NCBI GenBank assembly: GCA_934778205.1
Contig: CAKVOD010000003.1
Span: 62,001-126,000 of the forward strand
From: an uncultured Clostridia bacterium
GTDB taxonomy: Bacteria > Bacillota > Clostridia > Christensenellales > UBA1242
Length of the DNA stretch: 64,000 nt
Reading direction: 5' to 3'
Below, piece by piece: positions 39,648 through 48,251 of the stretch (the stretch's first letter is position 1; each line of letters begins with the position of its first letter). The notes below the pieces were generated by a model. It did no database searches and had not been told where the DNA came from. It saw only the letters and a list, made by a program, of their open reading frames with translations. The position numbers and the translations under genes were made by a program.

Positions 39648-40749
39648 AATTTGACTTTGTTTCGGAATTGCGTGGCTTGTAAGTTTTCAAAAAATCTTTC
39701 AACTCCCCAATATGCCCTGTTTTGTCGATTTTGTTGACAAGTTCTACAAACTCACTGCGCGTCATTTCTAAGAGTTTTTGAGATTCGTCAAGTTTTTGTT
39801 TGAGCGCTTGATTTTCGCATTTTATGATTTCAAGTTTTCTTGTGTTTGCACCTAGTTGCGCAAGCGTTTCTTTCAAATTCGCATTTGCAAGCAAACACTC
39901 ATCGCGCAAAGCTTTAGGCGCATTTTCAATTGCACTCCGCTTGACCATTTTGACAAGTCCCATAAACAAATTGTTGATGTCAGCATCTGTCAATGTTTGA
40001 GATTTAGGCATTCGCAAAATTTTTGCATCGGGTTCGTTGCGCGTTATTTCACACAATGTGCCTTCACGACTTAATTTTATATTTTTAGGTGTTGTTATTT
40101 TACTCATATTTTGTTGTATCGCATTTTTTCTTTCATTTTTTTGTAAATTACTGCAACGCTCGTTTTTTGTATCTAAACTATCATTTTTTGCGTTTATGTT
40201 GCCATTTTTGACAACTATATTGCCATTTTTGACAATTGACTGCGTGTTTTGTTTTATAAAATTATTAGTATTTTCAAGTGTTTTTTGAATGTTAATTTGT
40301 TTTTGCTGAGAATTAATTTTTCTGTTATTTTGCTCACTTTTCTTTTCATAATTTAGCCCTAATTTCAACAAATAATCGAGGTTGTTTTTCAGTATACTTC
40401 GATATTTGTTTTGCAATCGCAACATTATTTTTGCGTCGCCATTGCTTACATTATAACACGCTTGACGGACTGATTTTGTACGATTTATTTCGCTGACAAG
40501 TTCACGCATTGTGCTTCTAAGTTCGTTCTCTTTGAAATGCTTGCACTTTTCTATATTAAACACATCTTCCAATTTATATTGCTTGACTGAACTATAATAT
40601 AAATTGCGGACAGTTTCGCATTTTAAATTATGTTTTGTAGCGAAATCATCAAAAGCGCGCAAGCGCGGAATATGTGCTTCGTCTGTTTCTTTGATATACT
40701 CAAAAAGTTGCCTAATTCTTTTTTGCATTTGGTTGTGTTTGATAGTCAT
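39646..40749 (-). CDS. Putative DNA-binding protein, RsfA-like layout
   Basis: About 367 residues from an ATG at 40749 (GTG at 40758 and ATG at 40755 are also in frame, but GAGG sits 8 bp before 40749). The N-terminal 60 residues 'IRQLFEYIKETDEAHIPRLRAFDDFATKHNLKCETVRNLYYSSVKQYK' look like a helix-turn-helix/Myb-like domain as in the prespore regulator RsfA. The middle (about 135-215) is Asn/Gln/Lys-rich and contains short repeats ('VKNGNI', 'NAKND'). The C-terminal part (about 240-360) is a predicted coiled coil. I infer a transcription regulator or chromosome-associated protein. It is not a firm family assignment. Confidence 0.7.
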   Translation of the reverse strand: MTIKHNQMQKRIRQLFEYIKETDEAHIPRLRAFDDFATKHNLKCETVRNLYYSSVKQYKLEDVFNIEKCKHFKENELRSTMRELVSEINRTKSVRQACYNVSNGDAKIMLRLQNKYRSILKNNLDYLLKLGLNYEKKSEQNNRKINSQQKQINIQKTLENTNNFIKQNTQSIVKNGNIVVKNGNINAKNDSLDTKNERCSNLQKNERKNAIQQNMSKITTPKNIKLSREGTLCEITRNEPDAKILRMPKSQTLTDADINNLFMGLVKMVKRSAIENAPKALRDECLLANANLKETLAQLGANTRKLEIIKCENQALKQKLDESQKLLEMTRSEFVELVNKIDKTGHIGELKDFLKTYKPRNSETKSN

Positions 40750-40878
40750 TATCATCACCTCTAAATGCGATTATTGACACTTTTCAAAATATATATACAC
40801 TATAAATACCACTCCACTCCTGTAAAATGTAAGGCATGTCAGTATATTTTCTTCAATTTTTGTCTCAATTATTCAAAC

Positions 40879-41883
40879 TCAATCATCAATTAGTTCAAAA
40901 TTATCAATTTTGTCGCCCACCATTTCCATTTTGCAAAGTTTGCCGACATATTTTTCATTTTCTTTGTAAATTAAAACTACAGCGGGCGTATCCCACGATG
41001 CCACATTTTGTCGAACCTCCTCAAAATCGCCAAAATATGCTTTGAGATGCGCGTCATCAATTACGGTATTCAAGGTTTCGGTCAAATACGTTCTACATAA
41101 CTTGAGGTCGCCAAGTTTCAAACTTTCAAAGAATGCAAAAGGCACGATTTGAGGCAAAACCTTGATATTTTCTTTCAAACTCACAATGTATTCATCTGTT
41201 TTTACAATTTTTGAATTGATTACTCCATAGATGCACACTTTCCCGTGTTTGTTGATATCAAAGCACTTAGTCAATGTTTTGATTTCTTTTTCCCCTATTT
41301 CAATTTTGTGACACAATAGTTCAAGATTTGCTTGATATTTGCCGTTTGCGTTAATAAAAAGTGCATAATCATAGTCATCGACGAACCCTGATAATATTAT
41401 AAAAAATTCATTATTTATATAAGCGTTACTAATATTGCAATTTTGTACTTGACTTGACAATTTGTGGTTGAAAATGTTGTTGTTTTTCTCCCAAATTTGC
41501 AAAGTTTGTGTCCAGTTTTGCGCGCCAAACTGTTTGACAACCTTGACTTCAACATTGGATATTGGCGAATTGACTTCTTGAGATTGCTCGACAATCGGCT
41601 CTTGATAACTTAATTGAAATGGGGAAAAAACTGCTTCATAGCATTCGTACGGCATTTTGACTAATGCACATCTATCCGTATTGACTGACACTTCGGCCCC
41701 CACAATGTGTACTTTGCAAGAATATGGCAGGCACTCAAAATTATTGAGCGGAAAAAATGTTAATACGAAATCGCTGTTTGCCATAATTTTAACTTGTTGA
41801 ACGTCATTTTCAAGTACGCCGATTGTTTCGCCGTCTTTTTGTACCATACATTCAAATTGCGCTCGCACTGCTATCGTTTTCAT
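40879..41883 (-). CDS. Cytoplasmic protein of unknown function
   Basis: A 334-residue protein from the ATG at 41883 (GAGGT 6 bp before it). The frame is open to 41895 with a weaker context. It has no signal peptide or membrane segment. The N-terminal 100 residues are beta-rich ('AQFECMVQKDGETIGVLENDVQQVKIMANSDFVLTFFPL'). The C-terminal third contains 'FFESLKLGDLKLCRTYLTETLNTVIDDAHLKAYFGDFEEVRQN'. I do not recognise a family. It is divergent from the zinc peptidase gene at 41977, and the next gene downstream (40749) is on the same strand about 130 bp away. Confidence 0.8.
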   Translation of the reverse strand: MKTIAVRAQFECMVQKDGETIGVLENDVQQVKIMANSDFVLTFFPLNNFECLPYSCKVHIVGAEVSVNTDRCALVKMPYECYEAVFSPFQLSYQEPIVEQSQEVNSPISNVEVKVVKQFGAQNWTQTLQIWEKNNNIFNHKLSSQVQNCNISNAYINNEFFIILSGFVDDYDYALFINANGKYQANLELLCHKIEIGEKEIKTLTKCFDINKHGKVCIYGVINSKIVKTDEYIVSLKENIKVLPQIVPFAFFESLKLGDLKLCRTYLTETLNTVIDDAHLKAYFGDFEEVRQNVASWDTPAVVLIYKENEKYVGKLCKMEMVGDKIDNFELIDD

Positions 41884-41930
41884 ATAAAACCTCATTAAAT
41901 TTATATGTTTGCAAAATTACGATTATTCAT

Positions 41931-41959
41931 TTGTAGTTTTCGTAATTTTTTGGTATAAT
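41931..41959 (+). promoter_or_regulatory. Promoter of the first zinc peptidase gene
   Basis: Perfect TATAAT (41954-41959) lies 17 bp after TTGTAG (41931-41936). The ATG is 17 bp downstream, preceded by GGAG. Confidence 0.6.
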
Positions 41960-41976
41960 AAATCAATGGAGTAAAA

Positions 41977-42699
41977 ATGTTTGAAGAATTAATTGAAAAC
42001 CCGCTTTTCATCATTAGTTTGGTTGTAATTTTTGTTTTCCTTGTCGGAATGATTATTGCGGGCTCGGCACACAGAATATTTTATAAGATTAAGGACGAAC
42101 TTATGAATGTTGAAAGTTCGTTAAACGCTCAAGCTTACCAAGTTTTGGCATTTGGAATTGATAAGTTTAAACAGGGCACGCAACTTTTTCTTGCTGGCGA
42201 CAAAGTTGAGGACTGCTACGACTATGTAAACGACCGCATAATATTGAAGCCTGAAATTTTTTACGGCACAAGCATTGGTGCGCTAGCGATTGCTTGCCAC
42301 GAATTTGGGCATTCGCAACAACGATACAACAACAGCATATTCTTTGCAATTTGTTACTTTTTACAGAAACTAAACCGTTTTTTTTCAGGACTTTTCCTTC
42401 CTCTCGTTTTGCTCGGCACGATTGTTTGGATTATCCCTTTTGAACTCAACATTATTGGAAAAGTTATGATTTACGTAGGACTTGGTGCGCTTGCAATCAC
42501 AATTTTGATGAAATTGTTTTTGATTCCGCTTGAATTTGGTGCGTCGCGCAACGGCAAAAAGTTTTTGAAAAAACACGTCGGCATCAAGGGTAAAGAACTT
42601 CGACAAGTCAAACGGCTTTTACGTGCCGCTGGCTTCACTTACATTGCCTCACTATTTGAAGGTCCATACCGCGTTTTTAGATATATTTTTAGCAGATAA
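41977..42699 (+). CDS. YugP-type membrane zinc metallopeptidase (Zn_peptidase_2), divergent copy
   Basis: A 240-residue integral membrane protein of the YugP/neutral zinc metallopeptidase family. Membrane segments are visible at about 10-30, 128-155 and 158-180. The zinc motif HExxH is 'ACHEFGHSQQ' (His108, Glu109, His112), and 'IPLEFGASRNGKKFL' corresponds to the conserved 'PVEFDAS' segment. It differs from its neighbour at 42870: the conserved 'DHYHPTKKYIALSEEVY' is replaced by 'EDCYDYVNDRIILKPEIFYG'. The catalytic residues are retained. Substrate is unknown. It has its own promoter. Confidence 0.88.
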   Translation: MFEELIENPLFIISLVVIFVFLVGMIIAGSAHRIFYKIKDELMNVESSLNAQAYQVLAFGIDKFKQGTQLFLAGDKVEDCYDYVNDRIILKPEIFYGTSIGALAIACHEFGHSQQRYNNSIFFAICYFLQKLNRFFSGLFLPLVLLGTIVWIIPFELNIIGKVMIYVGLGALAITILMKLFLIPLEFGASRNGKKFLKKHVGIKGKELRQVKRLLRAAGFTYIASLFEGPYRVFRYIFSR

Positions 42700-42810
42700 G
42701 GAAATAATTACATTGATTTTGAATCAACAATATATTTTTTAATTTATATATTCAAATTTTTTAAATAATTTTATAAAAACATTAAAAAAATAGTGCATTT
42801 TAAAAAAATT

Positions 42811-42820
42811 ATGCTATAAT
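42811..42820 (+). promoter_or_regulatory. Extended -10 promoter for the second zinc peptidase gene
   Basis: TGCTATAAT (42812-42820) has the TGn extension and a perfect -10. No good -35 is present. The ATG follows 50 bp later with AAGGAG upstream. The rest of 42700-42869 is AT-rich. Confidence 0.5.
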
Positions 42821-42869
42821 ATGTCATCATAAAATAATTATATTTTCATATAATAAACAAGGAGATTTT

Positions 42870-43592
42870 ATGTCATCTATTTTGTTGTACTACGCTTTAG
42901 GCGTCTTGATTGTTCCCGGTATTTTGCTCGGCATTTATGCTCAAGCAAAGGTTTCAAGAACATTTAAAACATACAGTCAAGTTCAAAGTGAAAATGGTAC
43001 TACTGCCTCACAACTTGCACGCACTGTCCTTGATAGCGCTGGTTTGCAGGAAATTGAACTGCGCAAAGAAGCGGGCTTTTTGACCGACCACTACCACCCA
43101 ACAAAAAAATATATTGCCCTTTCGGAAGAAGTTTATGACTCATCATCGGTTGCCGCACTCGGCGTTGCTATGCACGAGGTTGGACACGCAATTCAAAAAA
43201 AAGAACACTATGCTCTTTTAGGTTTTAGGCAAGTACTTGTGCCAATAACAAACCTTGCAAGTCGTCTTTTGTGGCCAATGGTAATCATCGGCATAATTCT
43301 AGGTGCGTTTGTCACATCAAATGCTTTAATAGGTTTGATTTTCTTCGGCGTTGGAGTTGCCTTTTATTCATTGACCCTACTTTTGAATCTAGCAACTTTG
43401 CCCGTCGAATTCGACGCTTCTAAGCGGGCGCTGAAACTTTTGCAAGATGGTAATTTTTTGAACGATGCAGAACTTGATGGCGCACGCCAAGTTTTGAAAG
43501 CCGCTGCACTCACCTATGTTGCAGCATTCATTGTTGCCATTGCGGAAATGTTGCGCTTTATCTTGTATATCTTTCTTTCCAGAGACAACTAA
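42870..43592 (+). CDS. YugP-type membrane zinc metallopeptidase (Zn_peptidase_2), canonical copy
   Basis: A 240-residue integral membrane protease with the full family layout: membrane segment at about 5-25, 'LTDHYHPTKKYIALSEEVYDSSSVAALGVAMHEVGHAIQ' with HExxH (His102, Glu103, His106), two further membrane segments at about 128-172, and 'LPVEFDASKRALKLL'. It is the same length as the gene at 41977 and probably arose by tandem duplication. The active site faces the membrane or cytoplasm in this family. Substrate is unknown. It is convergent with the gene at 43664, with a shared terminator between them. Confidence 0.92.
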   Translation: MSSILLYYALGVLIVPGILLGIYAQAKVSRTFKTYSQVQSENGTTASQLARTVLDSAGLQEIELRKEAGFLTDHYHPTKKYIALSEEVYDSSSVAALGVAMHEVGHAIQKKEHYALLGFRQVLVPITNLASRLLWPMVIIGIILGAFVTSNALIGLIFFGVGVAFYSLTLLLNLATLPVEFDASKRALKLLQDGNFLNDAELDGARQVLKAAALTYVAAFIVAIAEMLRFILYIFLSRDN

Positions 43593-43608
43593 GTTTGTAA
43601 TAAAAATA

Positions 43609-43660
43609 AAAAACATATATGAAATTTCTCCTGATAAGAACTTTTATATATGCTTTTTTT
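43609..43660. terminator. Bidirectional terminator between convergent genes
   Basis: An 11-bp AT-rich stem with one G-U pair (43614-43624 with 43642-43652, loop of 17) has A and T runs outside both arms. Confidence 0.6.
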
Positions 43661-43663
43661 TAT

Positions 43664-44092
43664 TTAATTATTCACAATTGAATTTACAATTTCAAACAAT
43701 TCATTTGTTGGCTCAAAACGATGCAAATGGTAACAACGTCCCTCATATATGCCGTCGTGATGACGCGTCAGAGTGTATCCATATTGATTTTGCTCTAGTT
43801 TTAGGACGAGTGCATCAAATGGCATTTCGTCGTGAATGCGCGTTCCATCAAATAAAAACTCCACGTGCAAACCTTTTTTCATATATTCGACACTTTCGTC
43901 GGGCAATGCAACAAAGTATGCTGGCATTTCATAACCATTATTACAGTCAATTTGCCACTGCTTGATGATTTCATCAAATTCCTTTGTCCCCTTTTGAATT
44001 ACTTTCACGTTGCCGTCACAATAAATTTTTATGCCACTACAATCATCAAAAATGGCGTCAATTGGGTCATATAAAAAATTCTGTATTGCCAT
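43664..44092 (-). CDS. Small cytoplasmic protein of unknown function
   Basis: A 142-residue protein with no signal peptide or membrane segment. It is acidic and aromatic-rich, with a His-rich stretch 'YTLTRHHDGIYEGRCYHLHRFEPTNELFEIV' near the C-terminus that could bind metal. I do not recognise a family. GGAG lies 8 bp before the ATG. It lies 90 bp downstream of the U32 peptidase gene on the same strand, and the two may share a transcript. No terminator was seen between them. Confidence 0.75.
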   Translation of the reverse strand: MAIQNFLYDPIDAIFDDCSGIKIYCDGNVKVIQKGTKEFDEIIKQWQIDCNNGYEMPAYFVALPDESVEYMKKGLHVEFLFDGTRIHDEMPFDALVLKLEQNQYGYTLTRHHDGIYEGRCYHLHRFEPTNELFEIVNSIVNN

Positions 44093-44182
44093 AACCTATA
44101 CTCCAATATTAAAATTTATATAATAAGTTTTATTTTTTGCATAATTGCTAAATAGATTCACGTATTCGCAAAAATTATGTCT

Positions 44183-46411
44183 TTAGCGGAGGTCAATTAC
44201 GTCACAACCACTTTCCTGACCTATTTTTTCGTTGAAAACAAGTTCAAAATAACAAGAATTGCATTGCGTTCGACGAATGAAATACAAACTATTGTCCTCT
44301 GCTTGATAATATAACCCGTCGTGATAATCGCAATCTTTGCAAGAATCGTAATCATAAACCGTTTTGTAGGGGCAATGACAAAATGTCATCAAAGTCGGCT
44401 TGCCAACGTAATTGTGCCCTACTTGCAATTCACAACTGAGTTCAGTTTCTATGGATTTGATAAATGATTCCGCCCCTCTATCAAACAAGACTTGTGCAGT
44501 GAATAAGTTAGTAACATTCATTTGATAACCAATCAGTGTTTTAAAACCAAGTTTTGTAAAACACAAACCATACAAATTATTTGCAACAATTCCTATGTTT
44601 TCTTGTCCAATTTCGGTCAAAATACTCTTAATACGTTGAATATCGTATGAATTTGCAACGTTTGGCAAATTCAAGTAAATAAAATTATGTTCATTTTCAT
44701 TTGCAACTAAAAGGCATTCGTTTATTTTGTCCAATTCATATGATTTTGGCGCAAAAATAATATTTGATTGCGCGGATATACCTACAATCTGGCTAACATC
44801 ATCAACAATTATGAAATCATTTTTATTTTTCTCACTAATTTTCGGCAATTTTACTGAATCACGAACCAGTTTGCGAATAGGCTTTTCATTCGATTCAACA
44901 ATTTTTTTGTACAACGCTTCAACACACATACGCCTCAATTCATTCATTCTTGACGCAGGGATAAATACATCATCAATATGGCAAGAAAGCGAACTCAATT
45001 CAAATGGCGTATCATTTAACCTATCAATATTTTGCAAGACTTTTTCACGTGTTAGTGCTTGATTTAGCGCTCTATCACACACAAACATTGACTCACATTT
45101 CGCTGAGATTTGACCACAAGTCAATGTCAATTTTGCTGTTTCATCTGGGTGCGCCTCAAAATACGCATCAACTTTCAAACGCTTTGAAACACTGACAAGA
45201 TAATTCTCATAATTAAAGTCCACGGTTTTATACACAATGTCGCCGACATTTGGACTTTTCTTTGTATATACGCGGTACAATCTATCACTGATTTTCTCAA
45301 CACCGCCAACGCCAATACTCAATTCATTCCCGCTTTCATCAATAAATTTTAAGCCGTCTCCGTTATTGATTCCTTGTTTTGTTTCAATCAAAATTGCAAA
45401 TATATCCTTGAAACGCTCCACCTTTGCGACTTGACCGATGCTCACGCCTCTATGATTTTGGTATTCTTTGTTGATAATGTTTTGGTCGCGAATGTCATTC
45501 AAATATATGCCTTCATTAAATTCGCCACGATTAAATATGCGTTTCAAGTTACTTTCTTCAAACTTGCAAACGTCTTCGTTATAATCGGAATCAATTACAT
45601 TTCGATATGATTGAACGGCTTGCGCGACGTAAGCGGGTCGACGCATACGCCCTTCGATTTTGAATGAATCGACTCCAATGCTTGCTAGTTGTTTCAATTT
45701 GTTAATCAAGCATAAATCGCGTGGCGATAACAAGTATTTATACTCGCCTTTTGTGCTTGCGCGATACTTCAATCTGCACGGTTGCAAACAAGCACCGCGA
45801 TTGCCACTTTTATTGAATTTTAATGCACTAAAGTAGCAATTCCCTGAAAATGAAACACACAGCGCACCTTGTACAAAGTATTCAACCTCTAAGTTGGTCC
45901 ACGCTTTAATCAAACTAATATCATTGAAAGTCACCTCACGTGAAAGCACAATACGCTTAAACCCCATTTCTTCAGCAATTAATGCCCCTTCAAGATTGTG
46001 AATGCCCATTTGGGTGCTAGCGTGCAATTCAATGTCGGGAATGTGCTTTTTTAGAATGCGTGCGAGTCCTAAATCTTGAATGATGAAAGCATCGACGTGC
46101 TTTTGATAACTTTGACGCACAAGTTCGAAGACTTCATCAAGTTCGCTATCTTTTATCAACGTGTTGACGGTCAGATAGACTTTTACATTAAACAAGTGGC
46201 AAAAGTCAACTACGTCCGCTAAATTTTCAAGCGTAAAATTCTGTGCTTTACTGCGCGCATTGAATGCTTGCAAACCAAAATATACGGCGTTTGCCCCACT
46301 ATAAACTGCCACTTTGAGTGACTCCAAATCTCCCGCAGGCGCTAAAACCTCGGGCTTTTTGTCGATAAAATTTAAATGATTTTCGACATATTCATTTTCA
46401 AAATTATTCAT
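44183..46411 (-). CDS. U32 family peptidase / RlhA-like rRNA hydroxylation protein
   Basis: A 742-residue protein. The N-terminal U32 domain starts at 'PEVLAPAGDLESLKVAVYSGANAVYFGLQAFNARSKAQNFT' (residue 20). The U32 signature region is 'EVEYFVQGALCVSFSGNCYFSALKFNKSGNRGACLQPCRLKY' (about 170-215), with the conserved cysteines. A second beta domain follows (about 310-480), then a C-terminal U32-like part with 'MTFCHCPYKTVYDYDSCKDCDYHDGLYY', probable further metal ligands. Long U32 proteins of this kind include E. coli RlhA, which is needed for 23S rRNA C2501 hydroxylation. The specific substrate here is inferred. The ATG is the only sensible in-frame start, has no ribosome site, and sits at the predicted transcription start. 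Confidence 0.9.
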   Translation of the reverse strand: MNNFENEYVENHLNFIDKKPEVLAPAGDLESLKVAVYSGANAVYFGLQAFNARSKAQNFTLENLADVVDFCHLFNVKVYLTVNTLIKDSELDEVFELVRQSYQKHVDAFIIQDLGLARILKKHIPDIELHASTQMGIHNLEGALIAEEMGFKRIVLSREVTFNDISLIKAWTNLEVEYFVQGALCVSFSGNCYFSALKFNKSGNRGACLQPCRLKYRASTKGEYKYLLSPRDLCLINKLKQLASIGVDSFKIEGRMRRPAYVAQAVQSYRNVIDSDYNEDVCKFEESNLKRIFNRGEFNEGIYLNDIRDQNIINKEYQNHRGVSIGQVAKVERFKDIFAILIETKQGINNGDGLKFIDESGNELSIGVGGVEKISDRLYRVYTKKSPNVGDIVYKTVDFNYENYLVSVSKRLKVDAYFEAHPDETAKLTLTCGQISAKCESMFVCDRALNQALTREKVLQNIDRLNDTPFELSSLSCHIDDVFIPASRMNELRRMCVEALYKKIVESNEKPIRKLVRDSVKLPKISEKNKNDFIIVDDVSQIVGISAQSNIIFAPKSYELDKINECLLVANENEHNFIYLNLPNVANSYDIQRIKSILTEIGQENIGIVANNLYGLCFTKLGFKTLIGYQMNVTNLFTAQVLFDRGAESFIKSIETELSCELQVGHNYVGKPTLMTFCHCPYKTVYDYDSCKDCDYHDGLYYQAEDNSLYFIRRTQCNSCYFELVFNEKIGQESGCDVIDLR

Positions 46412-46417
46412 AGTTTT

Positions 46418-46446
46418 ATTATATCAAAAACCCTTGTACTTTTCAA
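46418..46446 (-). promoter_or_regulatory. Promoter of the U32 gene, overlapping the argS terminator
   Basis: On the minus strand TTGAAA (46441-46446) and perfect TATAAT (46418-46423) are separated by 17 bp. The ATG begins 7 bp after the -10 box, so transcription should start at or next to the A of the start codon. Confidence 0.7.
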
Positions 46447-46454
46447 GGGTTTTT
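46426..46454 (-). terminator. Terminator of the tex-serS-argS operon
   Basis: An 11-bp perfect stem (AAAAACCCTTG / CAAGGGTTTTT, loop of 7) has T runs on both strands and lies 40 bp after the argS stop. It shares bases with the U32 promoter. Confidence 0.8.
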
Positions 46455-46493
46455 ATGTTTTAAAATATATAAAATTGTAGAAATTTTTACGCG

Positions 46494-48230
46494 TTACATC
46501 TTAGCGGGTACTGATATTGCGAGAATATCAAGAAATTCCGTATTTATGCGCGAAACAAGTTCACAAACTTTCAAATACGCGTTGCGTTTTTCAGTGTCCT
46601 GCTCACTGATAATTTTTGTTGAAGAATAGAAATTGTTGAACGCATTTGAGAGCGTGAAAACATAATCGCAAATAAGGTTGATTGCCTTTTGTTCAAATGC
46701 TTTTTCAAGCACTATTGGAGCTTTGATTATATTCAGCAAAACATCCATATAGGCTTTGTTGTCGATTTCCGCTAATTTTACCGCGCTCAAGTCGGCATTC
46801 GCTTTGCTAATTACTGAGTTGGCGCGGACAGTCGTATACAAAATGTATGGACCCGTTTTGCCCTCAAGTGCGCTAAACTTATCGACATCAAAAATAAAGT
46901 CAGTTTCTCTATTATTTGATAGGTCGGCAAATTTGAGTGTCGCGGTTGTGATTACGTCGCAAATTTGCTCATCTTCAGCACCATTTTCTTGCAACTTTTT
47001 ATTGATTGATTCTTTGACATTGTCAATCAAAGTGAGCACGCTCATAACTCCCCCGTCACGTGTTTTGAATGGACGCCCGTCTTTGCCGTTCATAGTGCCA
47101 AAACCAAAAAACTTGAGTTGAACATCGTCACCCACAAAGTGCGCTTTGCGCGCTGCTCTAAATAACTGCAAAAAGTGCAAACTTTGGCGGTTGTCGACGA
47201 CATACCATATTTCGCTTGGGTTAAACCTTTGTTCACGCGACAAAATTGTTGCCAAATCGGTTGTCGAATACATTGCTGCGCCGTCCGACTTCAATACGAT
47301 GAATGGCGGAACTTCGATTTTATCGTCAGGTTCTGCCACGTCAATGACAATCGCGCCGTTGCTCTCGTGCGCGATATTTTCTCTAGTCAATTTTTCAACC
47401 ATTGGTTTTATCATATCATTGACGCTACTTTCGCCCTCATATAGGTCAAATGTGACATTTAGATACTCAAGCGCTTGCTTAACTGGTTTTAGTGACTCGC
47501 CGACAAACAATTTCCATAGTGCATAGTAACCACGTCTGCCGTTTTGGAGTTCGTAGGTTGCTTTTCTACACTTGTTCAAAAATTCTTCATTTTCTTTTGC
47601 TTTTATGTTCGCGGTTGGATAGATTTCTTCCAAGTCCTTGCTTGTTACTGGCGAAACTGTTGGATATTCGCCCTCATAGTTCTCGTCAAAGAACACAAGG
47701 TCTGGCTGTCTTTCTTGAATTTCGGCTATAATCATACCCATTTGACGCCCCCAATCGCCAAAATGGACGTCCGCAATGACTTTGTACCCCATTTTACGCG
47801 TCAATCTTTTGATTGCTTCGCCAATGTTTGAACTGCGCAAATGTCCAACGTGCAATGTTTTTGCAACATTTGCACCGCAATAGTCCATTACAATCGTCTT
47901 GTTTTTAGGTTCGCCAAGCGCTTTTATTTCGTCAAAGGTTTTTCTAGCTTGCTCGATGATTGCAGATTTTGTGAAATTTATATTGACAAATCCGACTCCT
48001 GCGATTGTTGCACTTTCAACTATATCTAAATCGTTTAGTTTTTCACAAATTTTACTCGCAAGTTCACTTGGTGTGAAACCAAATTTCTTTGCAAGTGCCA
48101 TTGCCCCATTGTACTGATATTGCCCAAGTTCTGGGCGACTACTCTCAACAACTTTGACATCACTTTCTATATTGAGTTCCTTCAAAATCGATTGTATTTT
48201 TTCTTCAATTGTTTTAATTAATTCTATCAT
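46494..48230 (-). CDS. argS: Arginyl-tRNA synthetase
   Basis: Class I synthetase of 578 residues, the same size as E. coli ArgS. The N-terminal tRNA-recognition domain (about 1-110) leads to the HIGH motif 'NVAKTLHVGHLRSSNIGEAIKRL'. The KMSKS sequence is absent, as is common in ArgRS; 'TMNGKDGRPFKTRDGGVMSV' occupies the corresponding loop region. The C-terminal DALR anticodon domain contains 'ALEGKTGPYILYTTVRANSVISKA'. It is the third gene of a tex-serS-argS unit, with only 21 bp between the serS stop and the argS ATG. Confidence 0.95.
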   Translation of the reverse strand: MIELIKTIEEKIQSILKELNIESDVKVVESSRPELGQYQYNGAMALAKKFGFTPSELASKICEKLNDLDIVESATIAGVGFVNINFTKSAIIEQARKTFDEIKALGEPKNKTIVMDYCGANVAKTLHVGHLRSSNIGEAIKRLTRKMGYKVIADVHFGDWGRQMGMIIAEIQERQPDLVFFDENYEGEYPTVSPVTSKDLEEIYPTANIKAKENEEFLNKCRKATYELQNGRRGYYALWKLFVGESLKPVKQALEYLNVTFDLYEGESSVNDMIKPMVEKLTRENIAHESNGAIVIDVAEPDDKIEVPPFIVLKSDGAAMYSTTDLATILSREQRFNPSEIWYVVDNRQSLHFLQLFRAARKAHFVGDDVQLKFFGFGTMNGKDGRPFKTRDGGVMSVLTLIDNVKESINKKLQENGAEDEQICDVITTATLKFADLSNNRETDFIFDVDKFSALEGKTGPYILYTTVRANSVISKANADLSAVKLAEIDNKAYMDVLLNIIKAPIVLEKAFEQKAINLICDYVFTLSNAFNNFYSSTKIISEQDTEKRNAYLKVCELVSRINTEFLDILAISVPAKM

Positions 48231-48251
48231 TTTTAACCTAATTTGTTACAC

